Of a stretch of 64,000 nt of DNA, positions 56,509 through 64,000 are shown one piece after another. The DNA comes from Conchocele bisecta (lineage: Eukaryota; Mollusca; Bivalvia; Lucinida; Thyasiridae): the NCBI GenBank assembly GCA_029237695.1, contig JAQRGA010000059.1, positions 40,574 to 104,573 on the forward strand. Direction: 5' to 3'. The notes under the pieces were generated by a model that was not told the DNA's origin, searched no databases, and saw only the letters and a program-made list of their open reading frames with translations. The translations under genes were made by a program, and so were the position numbers. The first letter of the stretch is position 1, and every line of letters begins with the position of its first letter.

Positions 56509-58060
56509 AAGTGAGCAGGGGCTCATGTAACCCCTGGCTGCCGCCTGCACCGACAAATAAAAACTTTAACGTGAATATTTAAACTAGATGGCCGCGGCCT
56601 GCATGTCGCGCCTTGGGGCGAGTCATGGCCACTAAAAAAAAAGAGATATAGTAGACGGAAAAACTTTAACCAAAAAACTTTAACCGGACACACATACGTA
56701 CGTACGGACGTACGCCAAAGTGCCGACTATATCGCGCTTTCCGCAAGCGGTCGCGACAAAAACTTTAACCAAAAACTTTAACCAAAAGTTACAAAGTAAT
56801 TAGACCTTGACATTGGGCACAGGGGCCGCACGGGAGCGGGGTAGAATGAAAATATAGATGATGATAAACACCCATGTGAAGTTTCAAGGTAATGGGCAAA
56901 GCAGGTGCAGAGATATAGTACATGAAAAATCTTTAACCAAAAACTTTAACCAAAAACTTCAAAGTAATTTGACCGTGACATTGGGCACAGGGGCCGCACG
57001 GGTGGGGGGTAGAATGAAAATATGGATCATGATAAACAGGCATGAGAAGGTTCAAGGTAATGGGCAAACAAGGTGCATAGATATAGTACATGAAAACACT
57101 TTAACCAAAAACTTTAACCAAAAACTTCAAAAGTAATTTGACCTTGACATTGGGCACAGGGGCCGCACGGGAGGGGGGGTAGAATGAAAATATAGATGAT
57201 GATAAACACCCATGTGAAGTTTCAAGGTAATGGGCAAAGCAGTTGCAGAGATATAGTATAACGAAAAACTTTAACCAAAAATCTTTAACCAAAAAACTTT
57301 AACCAAAAACTTTAACCGGACACACGTACGTACGCCAAAATGCCGACTATATCGTGCTGTCCGCAAGCGGGCGCGACAATAAACACCCATGTGAAGTTGT
57401 AATGGGCGACGCAGTTGCAGAGATATAGTGTAAGAAAAAACTTTAACCAAAAAAGTTTAAGCAAAAAGTTTAAGGAAAAAATTCAAAGTAATTAGACCTT
57501 GGGCACAGGGGCCACACGGTAGGGGGGTAGAATGAAAATATAGATGATGATAAACACCATTGTGAAGTTTCAAGGTAATGGGCGCAGCAGTTACAGAGAT
57601 ATAGTGCAACAAAAAAGTTTAACCTAAAAACTTTAACCAAAAAGTTTAACCAAAAACTTTAACCGGACACACGTACGTACGCCAAAGTGCCGACTATATC
57701 GCGCTTTCCGCAAGCGGGCGAGACAAAAACTAAGTAAAGTAATTTGATCTTCGCCATGGACATGAAGGCCACATGGGTGTGGTATGGAATGAAAATATGG
57801 ATGATGATAAGGCAGTATATGAAGTTTGAAGTCAATCTGACTTACCGTTGCAGAGATAATGGGTACCCAAAAACATTAACGCAAATCTTACGGATATCAA
57901 TTTATTATTAGTAATTTGACCTTGACCTTGGACATGAAGGCTGCATGAGTGTGGTATGGAATGAAAGTATGGATGATAATAAGGAAGTATATGAAGTTTG
58001 AAGTCAATTTGACTTACCGTTGCAGAGATAATGGGTACCAAAAAACGCGGATGGACAAAC
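56509..58060 (+). repeat. Array and heads of the ACTTTAACC family
   Basis: Heads GTGAGCAGGGGCTCATGTAA (56,519) and CTAGATGGCCGCGGCCTGCA (56,584), units with GATGATAAACACCCATGTGA and TTTGACCTTGACATTGGGCA, and two 3' termini with ACGTACGT and TATCGCGCTTTCCGCAAGCG (57,320-57,375 and 57,665-57,723). The CATGTCGCGCC head complements the GGGCGCGACA end. Confidence 0.7.
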
Positions 58061-58215
58061 GAACGGACGGACGGATGGACAGCCCACCAATAGTGAAGGG
58101 GCCATTTCCATTGTTCTAGATCAAAGAGATGGCCCCTTGTAATGAATATAATAAGGGGCCACACGGAATAAATCAAAGGATTCTTTTGTGTTAGGTTCCG
58201 CCCCATGGCCCCTTC
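58061..58215. repeat. Hairpin-type short repeat
   Basis: GAAGGGGCCATTTCCATTG and GATGGCCCCTTGTAATG pair in part, and GGCCCCTTCTACACC repeats the theme at 58,193. It follows a GGAC tract (58,055-58,080). Confidence 0.5.
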
Positions 58216-58890
58216 TACACCCTTGGTTGCTCGGACAGACGGACGGACGGACAGACGGAATTACGAAAACTATATACCCCCGACATACATTGTATGCCTG
58301 AGGTATAATAAAGTGAGATCATTAATGTTAGTAAGGTGAGATTTGTCATTCTTGACAGGAGACACACCTTTGGGTCATGATTTATGCAAGTGTGCAATGT
58401 AATGGAAGTACATTTGTATTCTAAAGAGTAATCAAATATTGAATTGACAGGAAATTGATCTGCGAAAAAACAAAAGTAGATAACTCGAAAATTTGTGAGG
58501 CAAGAATTATCATTCTTGTGCATGACACACCATTGGGTCGTGGTCTATGCATGTTAAGTTTCATGAATATATTCCAAAGGGTATTCAAGTTATGCTCTGG
58601 ACATGAAATCAGTGAGTGATAAAACAAAGGGAGATAACTAATAAATTAGTGAGACAATAGTTGTCATTCTTATGTGTGACACACCTTTGAGTCATGGTCT
58701 ATACATGTGTGAAGATTCATGAAAATATTCCAGAAGGTAATCAAGTTATGCTCCGGACAAGAAATCAGAGTACGAAAAAAAACAAACGGAGATAACTAAA
58801 AATATAGTGAGACAATATTGTCATTCTTGCGCGAGACACACCTTTGAGTCATGGTCTATATATACATGTGTGAAGTTTCATCTGGAAATA
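58216..58890 (+). repeat. TATCCCCC-family units after a GGAC terminus
   Basis: A GGACGGACGGACGGAC tract (58,234-58,256) and ATACCCCCGACATACATTGT end one element. Four decayed units with GGTCTATGCATG and AGTTATGCTCTGGACATGAA follow. Confidence 0.6.
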
Positions 58891-59878
58891 CAATTAACAA
58901 ACTTCATCCTTTTGAGTATCATTTTTTGATATATGAAAAATGATTGATAGAAAACTGTTTTTAGCAACTCCGGCCCTTCGCACCGTCGATAATGCACCCC
59001 CCTATATAAATTCATGCATATGGGCACTGACCTTCTAGAAGTAGCGGTATTGTGTGCAAACAGGAATAGTGATGAAAAAGTCTATATTTAGCCCAGGTGA
59101 CTTTGAACTTGGACTAATGTACCATACTTGCAATAGGCGTCTTTCTCTGATCAATACACATGCACGGTATGGTGGACTTGTGCAGAAACAACAAGGCAAT
59201 TGCCGGTGAGTGTATCACATAGGTCAAGATCACCAGAATGACACTGTGTGGATAGCCATCAATGTGAGGAAGCTATTGATGAAGTTTGGTAAGGTTTCTT
59301 CTTCCCCTGATCAATATCAATACATATGTCTTGGGACAGAGCTCCAGATAAGATGTGCATTGGAGTATTTTACACACTTTTTTTAGTAGAATACGCACTG
59401 ATTATCAAAAGTGGGAGTACAAACTACTCACACCAGTGTGAAATATGCATTGATTTTCAAACTGAATAGTGAAAATACTGTAATAAAGTTGAAATTTACT
59501 TAGTTGAGCTACAAAAAGCAAACAATTTGCTTTTTGCAGCTCAACTAAGTTAATTTTTGAATGTGTTTAATTTTTTTCTGATCATTTGTTCCCTATTTAA
59601 TAAGGAAGAAAATCAATAATACATTTGTAAAAGTAAAATACGCATTGAATTTGAAATATGGGGGTTTAATACTTTTTAGATACAAAACTTATCTGGAGTT
59701 CTGGTCCAATTAAGTTCATAGTCAATGATTGTCCTTTGCTAATCAATGTTAATACACATGTGAAATATGATGGAGAGTGGCTATTGAGTATTCAAGTTAT
59801 ACAAAGTAGATGGGAGAACATACCCAAGGACAAGGTAAAAATACACAACTAACATTCATGCATATAGAGGATACTTAC
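58891..59878. other. Intron with a 53-bp palindrome, otherwise unassigned
   Basis: Palindrome at 59,498-59,550: ACTTAGTTGAGCT and CAAAAAGCAAA are mirrored around a three-base CAA loop, with one unpaired position. No repeat family was recognised in the rest. Confidence 0.6.
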
Positions 59879-60190
59879 TTTGTACTTTCGTTCTTATCTC
59901 CACTGTATATGGCTCACTTTCCACAAACAGTTCTGTATTATCAGGAGTATACGGCTGACTTTTGGCCACTATCTTCAACGTGTAAGTATAGCCATTTAAT
60001 GCTGCACTGAGTGTTGCTGAGGTATAAGTAGCAGAGGGGACAGAGGCCACTGTTATTGCCGTGTCATTCTGTAGCTCGACGGTGTATGAGCTCACAACTC
60101 CAGTACCAGCTGACCACACAACATATATTGATCCATATTCGGCATCTAGGTCACTGCTCTCCCTGTTTATTGGGCCAGGTTTATGTGGTT
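59879..60190 (-). CDS. FN3-domain exon
   Basis: Second FN3 exon of the minus-strand gene, 312 bp, phase 1 to phase 1. The acceptor reads TTCACAG and the donor is a perfect GTAAGT. Joined to the exon at 63.4 kb, the split codon becomes CAA and the frame stays open. The domain shows a proline-rich start (PHKPGPI), the strand-B tryptophan in YVVW, the strand-C motif SSYTVEL and the strand-F motif GYTYTLKIVAK. It is about 103 residues long, normal for FN3. The single open frame covers the whole exon. The gene name cannot be given from FN3 repeats alone; candidates include adhesion receptors and receptor-type phosphatases. Confidence 0.87.
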
Positions 60191-60296
60191 CTGTGAACAT
60201 ATAATAAAATGTTAGTAACAGTTATAGTTCATATATTGAATTTTAACAAATTAATTTTGAACAAGCGCTTGCAATTACAGAAATTAGTATATTTAA

Positions 60297-60421
60297 AATC
60301 CAATATGTGAACTATAACTGTTTTATTGTTTAACTATTTTATCATGATAATGTAGTGATACACTACATTATCATAATAAAATAGTTAAACAATAAAACAG
60401 TTATAGTTCACATATTGGATT
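60297..60421. repeat. Long palindrome, 61-bp arms with one mismatch
   Basis: Arms 60,297-60,357 and 60,361-60,421 (CCAATATGTGAACTATAACT in the left arm) with a three-base loop. A third partial copy of the arm's end, CAGTTATAGTTCATATATTG, lies at 60,212. Confidence 0.9.
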
Positions 60422-60695
60422 CCGAATTCGGTTAAAACTGGTAAGTATTACTGGACATTACCTATATTATGAAAAATGCAGGTAACCTGTACAACAAGGG
60501 TGGTTAGCTATCAATGGCAGGAAGCTACTGATCAAGCTTGGTGAAGATCAAACAAACATATCGGAAGATATGCTATATTCAGATGTATGCAATGACATCG
60601 TGACTCCATACGATGATGACACCATCAGAATTGTGACTTCTGGGGTCTCATTTTGCACTAAAGTCGGTGAGACAAATATTTCACAATGATCAATC

Positions 60696-60768
60696 TACAG
60701 TGGAACCTCTCTAAACCGTACACACTGGGAGGTCCCCAGGGTGTCCGGTTTAGAGATGTTCCACTGTA
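60696..60768. mobile_element. 73-bp palindromic MITE, pogo-like termini
   Basis: TACAGTGGAACCTCTCTAAA is mirrored by TTTAGAGATGTTCCACTGTA, both with TA. An isolated right terminus (GGTTTAGAGAGGCTCCACTG) at 60,894-60,915 could be the other end of a longer copy. CAGTGG-type termini with TA duplication resemble pogo/Tigger elements. Confidence 0.75.
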
Positions 60769-61364
60769 ATTCCGATGTAAGAGCAGTGACACATATGCCT
60801 GTGTGCATTGCAATCATGAACACTGATCAACATCAGTGATATTTGACAGTGAAATCAGTCATAATTATACACATAGATGTCTCAAGGGTGTTCGGTTTAG
60901 AGAGGCTCCACTGTATTTGTAGTACCCATCTCCATGAAATTGACCATGGAGAAATAAAGCTCATGGAAACATAAACAATAAACAATCAATTTTAGTGCCT
61001 GTGACCATGACCATGAGCGCTAAATTCATCATGGTTCTTCACATTGTCGATATGAATATATATGTGAAGTATCGCAAGGGTGCGATAGATAGTAGAGTGA
61101 TCAAACAGACACTGATGGATGGACGGACAGATGAGTCGATGGATGGATGGATGGATGGACACTATGCGTGGTTGCTTATTTAAATTTCCAATGTACGCTA
61201 ATTGAAGATGGGCTAAAATTACCAAAGATTGATTGCCATCAAGTTTTGATGTGCTAATATAAAGTGCTAATATGAGGCGATTTACAACAATGCCAAACAA
61301 TGGCAAGGTTATCACAAAGCTAATCCCCTCGATGGCAGCACCATCCCTGGACATTTAGCTATTA

Positions 61365-61865
61365 TTATACACATTAAATCTAAAAGATATTTAAAAGTAA
61401 GTACTTTTTCATCAATAACAAAAAAGTCATCACCCTCCCCAAAAAAATTATTTGATGAAATTCCATCAAATATTGATTTTATTGGAAAAAAAACGATTTT
61501 CCTATGGGAATTTAACATGGGGAGTCAATTTCCAAATTTTTTTTTTTTTGATCCTTCAGGATCAAAAAACGAAACAATTTGGAAATTGACTCCTAAACCT
61601 GGTGATATAGCTTGAAAATGATATAACTAAGAAAACAAGAGTTAGATTTTGAAAATCGGTCCACAAATAAAAAAATATTTAAAAAAAATCTATTTTTAGC
61701 CCCCATGTTAAATTCCCATAGAAAGATCTCTTTTTTTTGCAATAAAATCAATATTTGATGGAATTTCATCAAATAAAATTTTTTGGGGAGGCCTAGCGGT
61801 GACGTTTTTGTTATTGATGAAAAAGTACTTACTTTTAAATATTGTTTAGATTTAATGTGTTTAAT
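61365..61865. mobile_element. 500-bp foldback element
   Basis: Arms include GTAAGTACTTTTTCATCAAT / ATTGATGAAAAAGTACTTAC at the outside and GGAGTCAATTTCCAAATTT / AAATTTGGAAATTGACTCC-type sequence at the centre, with a GATCCTTCAGGATC core. The right arm holds about 105 bp (61,595-61,700) missing from the left. The serine-poor short frames here are not genes. Confidence 0.82.
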
Positions 61866-61899
61866 GGCCAAATGTTCGTCGGCAGCAAAACGTGGAACA

Positions 61900-62411
61900 G
61901 ACAGTAGTAACACTGATGGTTGTATCCCTCAACACGAGTGCCGTAGGTCACAATATACATGTATGCCTGTTAATGTATGGCCAGTCAACAAGGGTGGATA
62001 ACTCACTGAAAATCAATATGGCCTTCCTCTTGCCATGATAAACATGTGTACCAAATTTGGTCACAAATTTGAGTTATTGCGCGGACAATGATACAGACGG
62101 CAACAAATAAACATGGCCGCCAAGGGGAGATAATGAATCACCAAATTTTGAAAATCAATAGGTTACTTCGACTCGCCATGATAAACATGTATACTGAATG
62201 TGTTTATGATACGTCAAGTAGAACTTAGGATATTGCGTGGACAATGATACAGAACATGAAAATTTAAAATGGCTGCCAAGGGGAGATAAGTCATCCGAAG
62301 ATTTTGAAAATCAATCAGGATCTTCATCTTGCCGTGCATAAGGTATGTGGTTACAATCCATCAAGTAGAACTTCAGATATTGATTGAAAAAGGATACGGA
62401 ACGCAAAATTA
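61900..62411 (+). repeat. Helentron-like units (GGGGAGATAA family)
   Basis: Three units with GCCAAGGGGAGATAA, TTGAAAATCAATAGG and CCATGATAAACATGT. The head region at 61,900-61,970 (GGTCACAATATACATGTATG) matches 54.75 kb. Confidence 0.6.
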
Positions 62412-62677
62412 AACAAGGGCATCGTTATTATGAGGTAAATCCCCTCACTGGCAGCCTAAAACATATGTTCTCAGTGACCTTGACCTAGGGTGGTCGGACG
62501 TGGGTTGTAAGCAAAACAAAGCACCATCCTTAGACACACATTGTGGCAAAATATTATCAAATTGGTGAATTATTGAAAGTTGAAAGGTGTTACTGATGCA
62601 CGTACGCATGCAGGTACTTACGTACGTACATGGACTAACGCTATATCCCCTCTTGCATATCAGAGAGGGGATAATTA
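62412..62677 (+). mobile_element. Complete 266-bp Helentron-like element
   Basis: The head is AACAAGGGCATCGTTATTAT with AATCCCCTCACTGG. One core copy with TGACCTTGACCTAGGG follows, then a CGTACGTAC tract, and the end CCCCTCTTGCATATCAGAGA with GGGGATAATTA. It interrupts the surrounding unit between AAAATTA and ATGGTTGCCAAGGGG; an intact counterpart is at 62,252-62,275. Confidence 0.8.
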
Positions 62678-63075
62678 ATGGTTGCCAAGGGGAGATAAGA
62701 CATCCAAAAAATTTGAAAAACAATAGTCTTCTTCGTCTTGCCGTGATAAACATGTATACAGAATTTGATTACATCCAGTAGATACAGAATAGCAAGGACA
62801 CACAGACAATGTAGCAAGGATACAGAATGCGAAAATCAATAGGCTTCTTCGTCTCGCCGTGATAAACATGCGAAAATTAAAAATTGCTGCCAAGGGGACA
62901 TAGTCATCCAACAATTTTGAAACTCATTAGAGTTCTTCGTTTTCTTTGTTTTGCCATGAAACATACGGCCAATATTAAAATCAGTGAAGTAGTTCACAAA
63001 AATATTAAGAAAAGAAAGGTGTTATTGGACTAACTCTATATCCCCTCTTGATCGGTGAGGAGATAATTATTTCCA
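62678..63075 (+). repeat. Continuation of the GGGGAGATAA-family units
   Basis: Two further decayed units and a terminus ATCCCCTCTTGATCGGTGAG with GAGATAATTA at 63,050-63,070. Confidence 0.6.
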
Positions 63076-63130
63076 TGTATGTGGTAGCTGACCAGGATGT
63101 TCATATTGTTTGTAGTGGTGTGTCACATAC

Positions 63131-63350
63131 TACAGTGGAACCTCTCTAAACCGGACACCAAGAAAACATCTGTGATCTTATGTTTAATGAGTTTCTTGGT
63201 CATTTGTCACAGGTGACAATGTCTGTTCATAATCGCATATCACACAGCTATGGCTCAGAATTTTCAAATGCCTGATTTACAGTGAAATCTCTCTAAACCG
63301 GACACCCTGGGGACCTCCAAGGGTGTCCAGTTTAGAGAGGTTTCACTGTA
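63131..63350. mobile_element. Pogo-like MITE pair
   Basis: Left terminus TACAGTGGAACCTCTCTAAA at 63,131 and a complete 73-bp palindrome at 63,278-63,350 (TACAGTGAAATCTCTCTAAA with the inverted end TTTAGAGAGGTTTCACTGTA). Confidence 0.75.
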
Positions 63351-63366
63351 TACAATTCATACTCAC

Positions 63367-63663
63367 GAGTTGCTTGTTGTGTTTCCACAAATGTAGTTCT
63401 AACACTTGTAGAAGTTTGTGTATTTGTTGATATGATCTTGAATATGTATGCACGGCCTGCAGTCGGCAGGGTCGCTACATATGATGTATTTGTTGATGAT
63501 AATGATGTACTGGAACCAGATTCTCCTGTCGTGTTATCATTTGGTCTCCACTCGACGGTGTAGTGGTCAACAAGACCATGCTGAGTTGGGATTGTCCAGG
63601 ACACCGTTATCTCTCCCGTCTGGACATTAGACGTTGACACAACATTGACAGCCAGTTCAGAAA
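63367..63663 (-). CDS. FN3-domain exon (first exon of the gene seen in this window)
   Basis: This is an internal exon coding one complete fibronectin type III domain of about 98 residues. On the minus strand a pyrimidine-rich acceptor ending TCTTCCAG precedes it and a consensus GTGAGT donor follows it. The exon starts two bases into a codon and ends one base into a codon (phase 1 to phase 1), the usual arrangement for exons that encode whole FN3 modules. FN3 landmarks are a strand-B tryptophan in EITVSW, a strand-C motif DHYTVEW and a strand-F tyrosine in RAYIFKI. The serine/threonine-rich loop between strands C and E is common in extracellular FN3 repeats. FN3 modules act in adhesion and receptor ectodomains, but no catalytic or membrane part is visible, so the parent protein is not named. 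The terminal adenosine of a 73-bp palindromic MITE lies only 17 bp beyond the exon's 3' border. Confidence 0.88.
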
Positions 63664-63699
63664 CTGGAAGAGACACAAGAACATACAATTTTGGGTGGT

Positions 63700-64000
63700 A
63701 ATCATGTCTACTGTCTGTTCAATTAAACCATGCCAAAGGAATATAAATGAATGCAAAGTTAATTAACAAAAGTGATACGTATTCACAAGCACATTTATGT
63801 AGGTGAAAATGTCAAGGTCATATTAAGGGCAGTGTTGATGTGTGGCAACCATCCACAAGTATGATGTATTGAAATATTAAAGTAATTCATCAAGTGATAT
63901 ATAAGTTATGACAGAAATGAGAAGCTACGGCAAACTTATTAATGTGTGAAAAAGTACAAAGTTGTCAAATTGAAAAGGTCAAGGTCATATTAAGGGCAGC
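63700..64000 (+). repeat. Units of the 20.8-kb Helentron-like family
   Basis: AAGGTCATATTAAGGGCAGT, ATGATGTATTGAAATATTAA and AGTTATGACAGAAATGAGAA match 20,900-21,060. It continues past the window edge. Confidence 0.75.

Overview
This window looks like nuclear DNA of a mollusc, most likely a bivalve. The reasons are spliced metazoan exons with consensus GT/AG borders, AT-rich introns, and a dense load of elements built like bivalve 'pearl' repeats and Helentron-type non-autonomous Helitrons: a short head, a central array of about 150-195 bp tandem units, a GGAC-type microsatellite and a 3' hairpin. No bacterial-style gene is present. The species cannot be fixed from the sequence alone.

Host gene. 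One gene runs on the minus strand through the whole window. I support six internal exons, read from high to low coordinates: 63,663-63,367, 60,190-59,879, 54,569-54,369, 52,602-52,504, 20,114-19,906 and 3,738-3,546. They encode fibronectin type III (FN3) domains. All but one intron border are phase 1, so consecutive exons join in frame. The exons at 54.5 and 52.6 kb are two halves of a single FN3 domain. The first and last exons of the gene lie outside the window, and at least two exons between 19.9 and 3.7 kb seem to be missing or unrecognised. Almost everything else is intron filled with mobile DNA.

Mobile DNA, left to right. 1-2.4 kb: 168-bp satellite units with a SINE-like insertion that has a 12-bp target duplication. 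2.7-7.2 kb: three Helentron-like elements, two with both ends visible. 7.7-12.0 kb: a decayed LINE reverse transcriptase (minus strand), split by a 2.9-kb TA-flanked transposon whose removal restores the reading frame. 13.1-14.4 kb: a frameshifted ORF with SGNH-hydrolase motifs, probably a retroelement ORF1. 17.1-18.6 kb: a TIR element carrying a composite Helentron-like element, with a related unoccupied site at 51.3 kb. 20.8-52.0 kb: one 31-kb nest of insertions filling a single intron, including a 15-kb satellite-scale element (26.9-41.9 kb). 47.0-48.5 kb: a nearly intact Tc1-type DD34E transposon. 52-64 kb: FN3 exons separated by foldback elements, pogo-like 73-bp MITEs and more Helentron-like elements.

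The most interesting biology is in the repeats. (1) A 15-kb expansion of an element's own 167-bp core, with internal copies of both termini joined at one and the same core position, which points to self-insertion followed by higher-order amplification. (2) A four-level nested insertion that can be peeled back layer by layer from sequence junctions. (3) A hairpin whose two copies differ by compensating changes in both arms. (4) A TGACCTTGA motif, the extended nuclear-receptor half-site, kept once per unit in several otherwise different repeat families.
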